A DNA stretch of 64,000 nucleotides from Nodularia sp. LEGE 06071 (GCF_015207755.1 NZ_JADEWH010000001.1:186001-250000); one strand, 5' to 3'; numbered from the stretch's first letter, positions 9,137 through 17,406 are shown. Translations and numbers: made by a program. Notes: generated from the letters alone by a model not told the origin.

Positions 9137-9522
9137 TTGTACTTGACACTCACATCTGGGTTTGGTGGGTACAAAACGATTCACGACTGACCGCAAAACA
9201 TAGACAATGGTTACAAGATTATGAGAAATCCGGACTAGGAATCAGCATTCTTTCTTGTTGGGAAGTAGCAAAATTAGTTGAAAAAAATAGACTAATTTTG
9301 CCCTTATCTATTAATGAATGGTTAGAAGTTGCTTTGGCTTATCCTGGAGTACAGCTATTAAATTTGACTCTACCAATAGTTGTTGATTCAACTCAATTAA
9401 AAGGTTTTCATAATGACCCGTTTGACCAACTTATAGTAGCAACAGCCAGGTTTTATGATTGTCATTTATTAACTGTTGATGCAAAGATTCTTAATTATCC
9501 TGATGTCAAGACGCTCAAATAA
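9133..9522 (+). CDS. PIN-domain ribonuclease toxin (VapC-like)
   Basis: 129 residues. PIN acidic residues are visible: Asp in VLDTHIWVWW, Glu in ILSCWEVAKL, Asp in HNDPFDQLIVATA and Asp in LLTVDAKIL. VapC-like PIN toxins cleave specific RNAs such as initiator tRNA or rRNA. The start at 9133 overlaps the antitoxin stop by 4 bp; the TTG at 9118 would only add MGSFA. Complete and apparently intact. Confidence 0.88.
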   Translation: MIVLDTHIWVWWVQNDSRLTAKHRQWLQDYEKSGLGISILSCWEVAKLVEKNRLILPLSINEWLEVALAYPGVQLLNLTLPIVVDSTQLKGFHNDPFDQLIVATARFYDCHLLTVDAKILNYPDVKTLK

Positions 9523-9633
9523 ATAGCGTTTGTGCTTTTAAACAGTCAAAAATTCCGAATTATTCCTCATTTGACCGTTGAAAGTGCGGAATATTGGCAC
9601 GATATTGACAAACTTCTGGATAAAAAAGAATTT

Positions 9634-9657
9634 AGAGACGTTCCATGCAACGTCTCT
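9634..9657. repeat. Dispersed palindrome AGAGACGTT...AACGTCTCT
   Basis: A 24-bp near-perfect palindrome (one mismatched pair) between the convergent toxin and radical SAM genes. Arms AGAGACGTT and AACGTCTCT flank CCATGC. A perfect version is at 17407-17430 and a half copy at 3281-3290. It could act as a bidirectional terminator hairpin. Confidence 0.75.
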
Positions 9658-9669
9658 ACAAAGATTCAA

Positions 9670-11268
9670 CTAACTAGCGATCGCCTCGGCTTTTTCCTCA
9701 GCTTTTTTCTCTACCAATACATAAGGTTCTTCTGTCCCTTGTGCCAAATACGCAGCTACCTGACTTTCTATTTGCTCGCGGACAATTTGGCGATACTCTA
9801 GAAAATGCTCGTTGTGAGCGCAGGCAGATATATAATGTTCCAGCACTCCTGGGTTACGCTTGAGGATACTAAACAAGTGATGCCAGAATTTCCAGCGAGT
9901 TTCGCGTTTAATACCTTGTCGCCAAATTACAATCAGTAGCGCCTTCACAACTATCCATTCCGGCATTTTGGAAGGTGCTTTCCATTTGGGTAAACCCATC
10001 ATCAAGAAACAGCGATAGGTACGATCCAAATAGTTGACTGGATCATATAAAGTGCAGAACGCTTCAATATATTCTCTGCCAATATCTTCTAGAGGACGGG
10101 TAGGAAGGAAATTCATCAACGTTGTTTGGTTGATGTTACCATCTTGATTTTCCCGCAGTCGTCCTTCTCTTTTCAGACGATGCCACAATGCTGTATTGGG
10201 TAAGGCTTGCAACATTGCGAAGGTAGTAGAGGGAATTGCGGCTTGTTCGGCAAATCTGACAATGCGATCGCCTGCGCCTACTTTTTCCCCATCAAACCCG
10301 ATAATAAACCCAGCCATTGGCCGCAATCCAGCCTTAATAATGGTTTGCACTGCGTCGGCTAGGGAACTGCGAGTATTTTGAAACTTCTTCGTTAATTGCA
10401 GACTCTCTTCATCGGGTGTTTCAATTCCCAAGAACACCGCAGAGAAGCCAGACTCCACCATCAACTCCAGCATTTCTGGATCTTGTGCCAAGTCAATAGA
10501 AGCCTCAGTATCAAAGCGGAAGGGATATTGATGTTCTTCCATCCAGACTTTCAACTCTTTCAGCAACAATTTCACATTGCGCTTGTTACCGATAAAGTTG
10601 TCATCCACCATAAACACACCCCGCCGCCAACCCAACTCATACAGACAATCTAACTCTGCTAATAGTTGTGCTGGGGTTTTGGTGCGCGGTTTGCGTCCGT
10701 AGAGAACAATAATGTCACAAAATTCGCATTGGAAAGGACACCCGCGCGAAAACTGCACCGACATCATGTCATAAGCATTCAATTCTAATAAATCAAACCG
10801 GGGAATTGGTGTACCTGTGACATCTGGTTTTTCTGTGGCGCGGAAAACACCAGAAGTTTCACCCCGTTGAATCGCCTCAATAAACATCGGTAGGGTGATT
10901 TCCCCTTCATCGAGAATCAGGAAGTCTGCACCGACATTTTCCACTTCATGAGGGACAGAAGTAGGATAAGGACCACCCACAGCAACTAACTTACCACGTT
11001 GTTTTGCTTCTTGAATTTGCCCTAATAAATCTTCCTTCTGGACAATCATCGCCGAAAGGATTACTACATCTGCCCATGCCCATTCTGCTTCTGTGATTGA
11101 CCGAATGTTGCGATCAACCAGCTTGAACTCCCATTCTTGGGGCAGAATTGCCGCCACCGTCACTAAACCCAAAGGTGGTAACAAAACCTTGCGATCGACT
11201 AACTCTAGAATTTTCTCATAAGACCAAAAGGTTTTGGGAAATATTGGATATACCAGTAAGATTCGCAT
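9670..11268 (-). CDS. B12-binding radical SAM protein, HpnP-like (DUF4070 type)
   Basis: 532 residues. The N-terminal about 150 residues form a cobalamin-binding Rossmann-like domain (MRILLVYPIFPKTFWSYEK, VAVGGPYPTSVP, ADFLILDEGE). The radical SAM core has the CxxxCxxC cluster motif in FSRGCPFQCEFCDII and GGE-like/TIM-barrel segments (FRFDTEASIDLA, FLGIETPDEESL). The C-terminal about 150 residues resemble the DUF4070 extension. The hopanoid C-2 methylase HpnP has this same architecture, but so do related cyanobacterial proteins of unknown substrate, so I give no symbol. It probably adds a methyl group to, or rearranges, a lipid-like substrate (inference). Transcribed alone. Confidence 0.85.
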   Translation of the reverse strand: MRILLVYPIFPKTFWSYEKILELVDRKVLLPPLGLVTVAAILPQEWEFKLVDRNIRSITEAEWAWADVVILSAMIVQKEDLLGQIQEAKQRGKLVAVGGPYPTSVPHEVENVGADFLILDEGEITLPMFIEAIQRGETSGVFRATEKPDVTGTPIPRFDLLELNAYDMMSVQFSRGCPFQCEFCDIIVLYGRKPRTKTPAQLLAELDCLYELGWRRGVFMVDDNFIGNKRNVKLLLKELKVWMEEHQYPFRFDTEASIDLAQDPEMLELMVESGFSAVFLGIETPDEESLQLTKKFQNTRSSLADAVQTIIKAGLRPMAGFIIGFDGEKVGAGDRIVRFAEQAAIPSTTFAMLQALPNTALWHRLKREGRLRENQDGNINQTTLMNFLPTRPLEDIGREYIEAFCTLYDPVNYLDRTYRCFLMMGLPKWKAPSKMPEWIVVKALLIVIWRQGIKRETRWKFWHHLFSILKRNPGVLEHYISACAHNEHFLEYRQIVREQIESQVAAYLAQGTEEPYVLVEKKAEEKAEAIAS

Positions 11269-11578
11269 ATAGTATTAATCCTCACACTGTGATTGTTATC
11301 CCAACTTTAACGAAAATTAAGACTTATTGACTTTTTATGAAATTTGCTTTAGTTTACCGTTATTTTTTTGACTTGGCAATTATACTACAGTGACCTGATA
11401 GCTAAGTTTTCTGTTCCAATTAAGAATAAAGTTATTGCAGAGGTTGTTTGAAATTGCAGGCGATCGCTTTCAGCATGACCTATTAACCACTCACTCGTAG
11501 CACATTATTTGACATTTTTGCTCAGAAAAATTAAATAGTTACAATAAGTGATATCATTAGTTGGTTGCAAAGAAAGTT
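11269..11578. other. Intergenic region between the radical SAM gene and an antitoxin gene
   Basis: About 310 bp between divergent genes; it should hold both promoters. AT-rich runs are present (TTTTTTTGACTTGGCAATTATACT at about 11365-11390 has -35-like and -10-like hexamers, but not at 17-bp spacing). One HIP1-type GCGATCGC lies near 11460. No gene or RNA seen. Confidence 0.4.
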
Positions 11579-11833
11579 ATGGAACGCGAAGCTTTAACAA
11601 TCCGTTTTCCTTCTCAACTGCTTGCGAAAGCCAGAAAACTCAAAGACAGTAGTGAATCATTTAATGATTTAGTGGTTAAAGCTTTAGAAAATGAAGTGCG
11701 ACGTAGAAGGGGATGGGCTGCACATCAGCGAATTATTGCCCGCAGCGAAGCCGTCAAACTCAAAACCGGCATACAACCAGCTTCTACAGACTTAATTCAC
11801 AGCTTGAGAGCAGGTGAGGGAAGACTTGACTAG
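11579..11833 (+). CDS. Antitoxin (RHH/VapB-like)
   Basis: 84 residues starting MEREALTIRFPSQLLAKARKL, a pattern of a beta strand then helices like a ribbon-helix-helix DNA-binding domain (LTIRFP ... SESFNDLVVKALENEVRRRRG). The C-terminal tail TGIQPASTDLIHSLRAGEGR would contact the toxin. ATG 11579 follows a purine-rich AAAGAAAG. It overlaps the toxin frame. Confidence 0.75.
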   Translation: MEREALTIRFPSQLLAKARKLKDSSESFNDLVVKALENEVRRRRGWAAHQRIIARSEAVKLKTGIQPASTDLIHSLRAGEGRLD

Positions 11834-12251
11834 ACTTTTGTGTATAGATACTAGCGTTTGGATTCCCTACCTTGTCCCAGAGGTTTATCAACTCGAAGCC
11901 AGAACCTTAGTAACGGAGGCATTAAGCTTAAATTTACGCTTAGTATCTCCTGCTTTCGCCTGGGCAGAAGTAGGGTCTGTATTACGGAAGAAAACCCGAC
12001 TAGGAGTCATTACAACCGAGGAAGCACAAGGATTTTTTGAAGATTTCTGCGAACTTCCGATTGATTACATAGAAGAAGAAGCAATTAGGACAAGAACTTG
12101 GGAAATCGCCGAGCAATACGGATTATCAACTCTCTATGATGCAGCTTTTCTTGCTTGTGCTGAGATTACATCTGCTGAGTTTTGGACTGCTGACGCTGCA
12201 CTGGTTAGACAACTCACACCCAGACCTGCTTACCTGCGTGAAATAGGGTAA
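11814..12251 (+). CDS. PIN-domain toxin (VapC-like)
   Basis: Up to 145 residues. PIN motifs: LLCIDTSVWIPYLVPE (first Asp), PAFAWAEVGSVLRKK (Glu), LSTLYDAAFLACAEI (Asp) and FWTADAALV (Asp). Start is GTG at 11814 or TTG at 11826; both overlap the antitoxin end, the usual coupling. It lies 174 bp upstream of the QueC-like operon, so the two may form one accessory island. Confidence 0.87.
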   Translation: MREDLTRLLCIDTSVWIPYLVPEVYQLEARTLVTEALSLNLRLVSPAFAWAEVGSVLRKKTRLGVITTEEAQGFFEDFCELPIDYIEEEAIRTRTWEIAEQYGLSTLYDAAFLACAEITSAEFWTADAALVRQLTPRPAYLREIG

Positions 12252-12361
12252 ATAGAAGGAAAATATATCATTTTGAGGAAATTAAGGGTAATTTGCTAAA
12301 CATGATCTGATTTCTCTTGACTAAAAAACTGACATTTTAACAGTGAGACCTGACTTAAGAA

Positions 12362-12390
12362 TTGACATTGTTAAATTAATAGTCTAAGCT
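12362..12390 (+). promoter_or_regulatory. Possible promoter of the QueC-like operon
   Basis: TTGACA at 12362-12367 is a consensus -35; with a 17-bp spacer the -10 position (12385-12390, TAAGCT) is poor. The leader then carries a strong Shine-Dalgarno GGAGG (12414-12418) before ATG 12426. The -35 is clear but the -10 assignment is a guess. Confidence 0.3.
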
Positions 12391-12425
12391 CATCATAGAA
12401 GCAGGCTCTTGTTGGAGGTCGAACC

Positions 12426-13049
12426 ATGCCTGACGGGGATAGATTTCATGGGCTTTCAGGACTTTATCAGAAGCCATACAGAATCCTGTGTGAAGGAAAG
12501 TTTGAGCGCAACGAATGTGCCTGGATAATGATGGAAGCCTTTTTAAAGGATCTCAAGAGAAAAGGTGCTGCTGCTATTGTGTTAGCCAAGCAGATGGGAG
12601 AACTCCTAACCCAAGAAATTAAAGACTCTGGTAATAATGAATCTATAGTTTGGGGCGATTTAAATAAAAAACTTGATAGATTCGTACAAACAGCCAACAT
12701 ACCAAATCGAACTAAGTCACTTGTCCTTGATGCTGGAAAAAGTGTTCTCCATGATTTACGTTATGGCCAGCAATTTGAAACCAGCACGATTGCAGAGGCC
12801 ATAACAGAAGGATATATGCAAAAAGTGTATGTATCAGAATTTGAAGGACGAATTCCACTCATTCCCAATCACCACGAAAAATTTGACATTTTAACTTTTA
12901 CAGAGCGTGCAAAAGCAATAAGGAAAGATATTTATGACCAGATCAGTAAATGGGCAAAAAAGGCGAATATAGATGATGATGTAGCCAAGCTAAAACGAAG
13001 TCGGCGATCGCAAGTTAAAGCAATAGACCTTGAGGAGGATCTGCTATGA
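12426..13049 (+). CDS. Unknown protein, first gene of QueC-like operon
   Basis: 207 residues, soluble, mixed charge, no signal peptide or membrane segment, and no domain I recognise. N-terminal part: YRILCEGKFERNECAWIMM, then AFLKDLKRKGAAAIVLAKQM, mostly helical; the middle contains VLDAGKSVLHDLRYGQQF and AITEGYMQKVYVSEFEG; the C-terminus is helical and basic (KWAKKANIDDDVAKLKRSRRSQ). A strong GGAGG ribosome site precedes ATG 12426. The stop overlaps the start of the QueC-like gene (ATGA), so the two products are likely made in fixed ratio and may form a complex, as QatB and QatC do in Qat systems (inference by position only). Confidence 0.8.
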   Translation: MPDGDRFHGLSGLYQKPYRILCEGKFERNECAWIMMEAFLKDLKRKGAAAIVLAKQMGELLTQEIKDSGNNESIVWGDLNKKLDRFVQTANIPNRTKSLVLDAGKSVLHDLRYGQQFETSTIAEAITEGYMQKVYVSEFEGRIPLIPNHHEKFDILTFTERAKAIRKDIYDQISKWAKKANIDDDVAKLKRSRRSQVKAIDLEEDLL

Positions 13050-14494
13050 ACTACAGACCTTCGTTTCAACAAAAATCTCATGAAAGTGATTACAGCGATT
13101 ACACCTTGCACTTTCAACCTGTGTCTAATAAGAATGGATCTGTGCTGTTTGTTGATCACTCTAAGAATAAAAAGCTAATTATTGGTATTAATGTAGATGA
13201 TATAGAGTTCAAATATAGGGTTAAGGTAGAGTTTCCAGCTATTGTTGCCGATCTCATTGACCTTGCTGTTGCCATATATACTTCAGACCGTCTTGCCCCT
13301 CAAAGTCTTACAGAGAAGCAGCGCCGCTTTCATGTGATATTGCCATTACGTCATCCAGAATTGCTGAGTGCTGAACCATTTCGCACAAAACTAGATGACC
13401 TGCTTAAATGGACAACTGATACCGAATGGGTTTTCGACTTTCAAAAACGGATTGCACCGGAACGCCTTGTTGAACACCAATCTCTTCCCATAGCACCCCA
13501 AGGATGTGAAGTGACGTTGTGGAGTGGTGGACTCGATGCGCTGGCGGGTTTGTACACTCGCCTGTTAATGTATCCAGAAAAACAGTTCGTCTTGTTTGGA
13601 ACTGGCAGTAACAAGAGTCCTACATATCCCCATCAGGAAAGAGTATATAAGGAAATTCAGTCTATTTTCCCTGGTAGTTGCAATCTTTTCCGCGTCCCAA
13701 TTAAGGTTAATAAAAGTAGTGAGCAGCATAAAAACAAACTTTCCCGTGCGCGGGGTGTTGTCTTCACTCTTATTGGTTCTGCTTGTGCGTACCTTATGGG
13801 GCAACAAGTTCTTTATCTTTATGAAAACGGAATGGGTGCAATCAACCTTCCATATCGTGAATCTGCTGTGGGGTTGGATCACTCTCGTTCTGTTCATCCT
13901 CTGACTTTGCTCATGGTAAGTGATCTAGTTTCTGAGCTTTTAGGAGAAGAGTTCCAGGTAAAAAACCCCTTTCTGTTTTGGACTAAAGCCGAAATGTGTA
14001 AAGCATTGGCTAAAAATGGGAGAGACGATTTACCACCTTTCACTATGTCCTGTGACAGTCCACATCGCCAAAAGCCAGTTCAATGTGGTTACTGTTCCTC
14101 TTGTATTTTAAGGCGACAATCACTTGCAGCCAGTAGCATAAAAGATAGAACTCGCTATGTAGTCTTGCATGGAAAGCGTCCAGTGAAAGAGCCAAGCTTA
14201 TATTTCCTGAATATGCAGGCACAGATTCAAACCTTAGACTCTTTATTTGGTCTCTCAGATGAACCTTGGAAAAATCTGACTAAAAAGTTTCCTGAGCTGG
14301 ATGACATTGTTGATCGAACTGCTGTAGCAGAAAATTTATTGCCTGCTGATATGCGAATTCGTCTAATTCAACTCTATCAAAATTACGTTTCCGAATGGAA
14401 TGCTGTGGAATCGCAGATTGCAGAGGGATTATTAAATAAAAGTAGTTATCAGAAGGCATCTAGCAGATACGTAGTCTCATCTCAACAAGGTTGA
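13046..14494 (+). CDS. QueC/QatC-like PP-loop ATPase
   Basis: 482 residues. A roughly 155-residue N-terminal extension precedes a PP-loop nucleotide-binding motif (VTLWSGGLDALAGLYTRLL, about residues 155-175; compare SGGxDS). A conserved inner part (FGTGSNKSPTYPHQERVYKEI; GMGAINLPYRESAVGLDHSRSVHPL) follows. The four-Cys zinc site is typical of QueC: one Cys in FTMSCDSPHR, then QCGYCSSCILRRQ (C-x10-C-x2-C-x2-C). QueC makes preQ0 from carboxydeazaguanine; QueC relatives with a long N-terminal extension are found in defence systems (QatC of QatABCD, the QueC-like protein of type IV CBASS). No other queuosine gene is nearby, so a defence-type role is more likely than tRNA modification. Confidence 0.85.
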   Translation: MNYRPSFQQKSHESDYSDYTLHFQPVSNKNGSVLFVDHSKNKKLIIGINVDDIEFKYRVKVEFPAIVADLIDLAVAIYTSDRLAPQSLTEKQRRFHVILPLRHPELLSAEPFRTKLDDLLKWTTDTEWVFDFQKRIAPERLVEHQSLPIAPQGCEVTLWSGGLDALAGLYTRLLMYPEKQFVLFGTGSNKSPTYPHQERVYKEIQSIFPGSCNLFRVPIKVNKSSEQHKNKLSRARGVVFTLIGSACAYLMGQQVLYLYENGMGAINLPYRESAVGLDHSRSVHPLTLLMVSDLVSELLGEEFQVKNPFLFWTKAEMCKALAKNGRDDLPPFTMSCDSPHRQKPVQCGYCSSCILRRQSLAASSIKDRTRYVVLHGKRPVKEPSLYFLNMQAQIQTLDSLFGLSDEPWKNLTKKFPELDDIVDRTAVAENLLPADMRIRLIQLYQNYVSEWNAVESQIAEGLLNKSSYQKASSRYVVSSQQG

Positions 14495-14506
14495 GGGATA
14501 AAAATT

Positions 14507-15715
14507 ATGGCTACCAACATCCTGGATAACATTGACCTGCGGATATTGGGTGAACTCCTGCAACAAGCACGCAAAAAGTGCGGAATGACTCAGGCTGATG
14601 CAGCTAAGGTGATTGATGCTGCACGCACTACTGTGATTGCTATTGAGAAAGGAGAACGCCGTCTCAAGGCCAATGAACTGATTAAACTGGCTCGCGCCTA
14701 CGGACGTTCTGTGAGTGAATTCGTGCGATCGCGTCCTGTGGTACAACCTTTTGAGGTGCAGTTTCGGGCAGTCTATCAACGCAGTCAAGAGCAAGAAACT
14801 GAAATTAAGCCATTCATCGTTCATTTAGAGGAATTGTGCCAAAATTATCTAGAACTTGAGAAGATTATGGACGCACCACTACCGCAGAATTATCCTCTAG
14901 AATATGAGGTAACAAATATGCCCATCAAGGCAGCTGCGGAAAGTATAGCAGTTGCAGAGCGTCAACGGCTAGGACTGGGAGACGCGCCAATTTCCAGACT
15001 GCGGGACGTTCTAGAGCAAGATGTGGGTTTACGTATCTTCTATTTGAAGATGCCACAAAAATACTCAGAAGTATATAGTTACAACGAACAACTCGGCGGT
15101 TGTATGGCAATCAATGCGAATCACCCAGAGGAACGAAGACGTTGGTCAATGGCGCATGGATACCTTCACTTTTTAGCACATCGACAAAAACCTGAGTTTC
15201 ACTATGATGGACAGTATCAAAGATTTCCCGAAAGTGAGCAATTAGCGGAGACTTTCCCCAAATATTTTCTGATGCCGACAAGTGGATTGCTCAAACGGTT
15301 TAATGATATGTATCGTACACACGGCAAATTCACTCCAACGAATTTATTTACACTCGCTCATTACTATGGTGTTTCTGTAGAAGCACTTGTTTATCGCTTA
15401 GAAGAAATGGAACTGCTGCCTTCAGGGACTTGGGATAAATTACGAGATAGAGGTTTAAAAGTCAGAAAGGTACAGGAAGAACTTGGCTTAGAACAAATCC
15501 CGCAAAGAATTGATATGATGCCACTTCACTATCAACACCTAGCAATTGAGGCATTCGATCAGGGTTTGATTACTGAAGGGCGTTTTGCTGATTTCCTTTG
15601 TGTTGACCGCTTAGAAGCCCGTCGCATTGCCGAAGCATTAAGAGAGTATTCAAGCGGAATGATGGAGGAAGATACAGATTTTGATTTGCGACAGACAGAG
15701 ACTGGTGGGAAGTGA
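14507..15715 (+). CDS. XRE-family regulator with degenerate ImmA/IrrE-type peptidase domain
   Basis: 402 residues. N-terminal HTH_XRE (about 11-70: LLQQARKKCGMTQADAAKVI, TTVIAIEKGERRLKANELIKLA). About 130-290 resembles ImmA/IrrE (M78) zinc peptidases: AINANHPEERRRWSMAHGYLHFLAHR, then EQLAETFPKYFLMP. The normal HExxH is HGYLH here, so the catalytic Glu is Gly while both His and the downstream Glu persist; the domain may bind rather than cleave. The C-terminal helical part contains a second HTH-like stretch (GLITEGRFADFLCVDRLEARRIAEAL). Such proteins repress mobile or stress genes, or serve as antitoxins. It lies 12 bp after the QueC-like gene and 9 bp before the PIN-like gene, a typical antitoxin-toxin order. 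Confidence 0.87.
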   Translation: MATNILDNIDLRILGELLQQARKKCGMTQADAAKVIDAARTTVIAIEKGERRLKANELIKLARAYGRSVSEFVRSRPVVQPFEVQFRAVYQRSQEQETEIKPFIVHLEELCQNYLELEKIMDAPLPQNYPLEYEVTNMPIKAAAESIAVAERQRLGLGDAPISRLRDVLEQDVGLRIFYLKMPQKYSEVYSYNEQLGGCMAINANHPEERRRWSMAHGYLHFLAHRQKPEFHYDGQYQRFPESEQLAETFPKYFLMPTSGLLKRFNDMYRTHGKFTPTNLFTLAHYYGVSVEALVYRLEEMELLPSGTWDKLRDRGLKVRKVQEELGLEQIPQRIDMMPLHYQHLAIEAFDQGLITEGRFADFLCVDRLEARRIAEALREYSSGMMEEDTDFDLRQTETGGK

Positions 15716-15724
15716 GGACAATTT

Positions 15725-16273
15725 ATGCAAATTACTCACTCCCACGTTCTTCTTGATGCTTGCTGTATTCTCAACTTTTGTGCGTCAGGGGAATTTTTAG
15801 CAATCTTGAAATCTATTCCTGCTGAGGTTGTACTTACTAAAGTTGTACAAGACGAATTAAAGACTCTACAACGGCTGAAGGAAGAGGATAACGAGGGTGC
15901 AATCCAGTTTGAGGAAGCTATTAAACAAGGTCTACTAATGGTTGTAGATTTTGCAGCAGAAGAGGACGAATTATTTGTAAACTATGCTGCTATTCTGGGT
16001 GATGATGGTGAGTCTGCAACTTGTGCGATCGCAGTTTACCGAAAATGGGCGATCGCAACTGATGACAAACGAGCGATCCCGTTTTTTAAACAAACAGCCC
16101 CAGACCTGCAAATTTTATCAACTCTAGATATCATCAAACATTGGTCAGAGTCCGCAGGGGTTGATTCTTCAAAACTAAGTGATATACTCAATGCGATTCG
16201 GTTTAAGGCACGGTATTTACCAGGCACAGGTCATTCTCTCCGAAGTTGGTGGGAACAGGCTATGAAGAATTAA
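15725..16273 (+). CDS. PIN-like nuclease, last gene of QueC-like operon
   Basis: 182 residues. PIN-type acidic positions: Asp in SHVLLDACCILNF, Glu in VVQDELKTL, Asp/Glu in GDDGESATCAIA and Asp in WAIATDDKRA. The rest (PFFKQTAPDLQILSTLDIIKHW) matches the final beta-alpha of PIN folds. Proteins with an LLDACxLxNF start commonly sit beside XRE-ImmA/IrrE genes, so it is probably the toxin or effector nuclease of this operon. GAGGAC precedes ATG 15725. Full-length and apparently intact. Confidence 0.82.
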   Translation: MQITHSHVLLDACCILNFCASGEFLAILKSIPAEVVLTKVVQDELKTLQRLKEEDNEGAIQFEEAIKQGLLMVVDFAAEEDELFVNYAAILGDDGESATCAIAVYRKWAIATDDKRAIPFFKQTAPDLQILSTLDIIKHWSESAGVDSSKLSDILNAIRFKARYLPGTGHSLRSWWEQAMKN

Positions 16274-16294
16274 TATTGAACTGTGATTTTGTCT

Positions 16295-17254
16295 TCAATT
16301 TTTCCCCCCTTTGACACCACTAATTTTTAAAACATCGCTCATAGTGGCACAGTAATTTGGTAAACCAAAGCTAGCGGGATTGATGACATTTTCATAACTA
16401 AAATGACGATTGTTCATGCAGAATCTATCCCAAGCAGCCATTTGAATCCGAAATACAGCAATAATCAAATTAGCTAATGCTAACGATAGCGGAATGCGGA
16501 AATAAATCTTTTTACCCAAATAGGCGCAGACTTCTTCCACTGCTTGATTAGCTGTTAACGCTTGTTGTCCCAAAACAAACTTGCGTGGTTCGTTTTCCTG
16601 GGGAGGAGAATCAATTAAATATTGTACAGCAGTCGCAATGTCTCGCCCGTGGATAAAATGAAAACTACCATCTACCTGCAAACATCGAATTAAATTAATA
16701 TATTTGGTTACTTCTGGTATTCCCGATGTCAAATGAGAATAAGGTTTTTTATCATCACCACCTAAAACTAAAGTTGGGAAAACCTTAGTAATTTTCGGGG
16801 CTATTTCTAGCTGCGACATTTTTTGTAAACAATCATATTTGGAACGAATATAATCTGTCCCAATTTCCCCAGCTTCTTTCAGGGGTTGATTGTATCTATC
16901 CAAAACACTAGCTGTAGAAAAATAAATTACTTGTTCACAGCGCTGCGGATCTAACATTTGCATCAATTCTAGAGTCTTGGAGACATTAATATCAAATGTC
17001 TCATCACCACCCCAAGCCGTAGCAGTGAGGACTGCTGTATCAATTGTGGGGAGTAAATCAGCCAACAGGCTAATTTTTTGCATATCACCCTGCAAAACAG
17101 TGATACCTGGACGCGCCTGAATATCAACTTGCAATTTTTGCGGATTTCTTACCAGTAAATACAACTCGTGATTAGTATTTTGAATTAAGGCTTCTGAGAT
17201 GTAGTGACCTACACAACCGCTTGCACCTGTCACTAAAATCCGTTTCTGATTCAT
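16295..17254 (-). CDS. NAD(P)-dependent epimerase/dehydratase-family protein
   Basis: 319 residues, extended short-chain dehydrogenase fold. Nucleotide-binding motif ILVTGASGCVGHYISEAL at the N-terminus; LLVRNPQKLQ and VLQGDMQK mark the next strands; the catalytic Tyr-x3-Lys may be YIRSKYDC. Substrate unknown. It is convergent with the PIN-like gene (21-bp gap) and monocistronic; a plain metabolic gene bounding the accessory island. Confidence 0.87.
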   Translation of the reverse strand: MNQKRILVTGASGCVGHYISEALIQNTNHELYLLVRNPQKLQVDIQARPGITVLQGDMQKISLLADLLPTIDTAVLTATAWGGDETFDINVSKTLELMQMLDPQRCEQVIYFSTASVLDRYNQPLKEAGEIGTDYIRSKYDCLQKMSQLEIAPKITKVFPTLVLGGDDKKPYSHLTSGIPEVTKYINLIRCLQVDGSFHFIHGRDIATAVQYLIDSPPQENEPRKFVLGQQALTANQAVEEVCAYLGKKIYFRIPLSLALANLIIAVFRIQMAAWDRFCMNNRHFSYENVINPASFGLPNYCATMSDVLKISGVKGGKN

Positions 17255-17406
17255 AGTAAGATTTAAAATAAATTAGTAATTAAAACTTAAGAGTTAAAAA
17301 TAAACTTAAAAGTTCCACTCTTAACTCTGTGTTCTCTGTGCCTCTGTGGTTAGATAATTGATTTTTTTACCACTGCTTTTAATAGACATCTGGTGACAAA
17401 GGATAT

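Noticed and set aside
9532-9801. 89-aa ORF on the + strand
   Set aside because: It runs through the dispersed palindrome and into the radical SAM gene on the other strand, and has no recognisable domain.
11365-11390. Promoter with TTGACT and TATACT
   Set aside because: The two hexamers are too close for a sigma-70 promoter, so I list no promoter there.
13046-14494. Housekeeping queC of queuosine synthesis
   Set aside because: It has a long N-terminal extension, no queD/queE/queF nearby, and is coupled to regulator and nuclease genes.
12426-16273. QatABCD or type IV CBASS locus
   Set aside because: No QatA-type ATPase, TatD nuclease, CD-NTase or CBASS effector is present; only the QueC-like component is shared.
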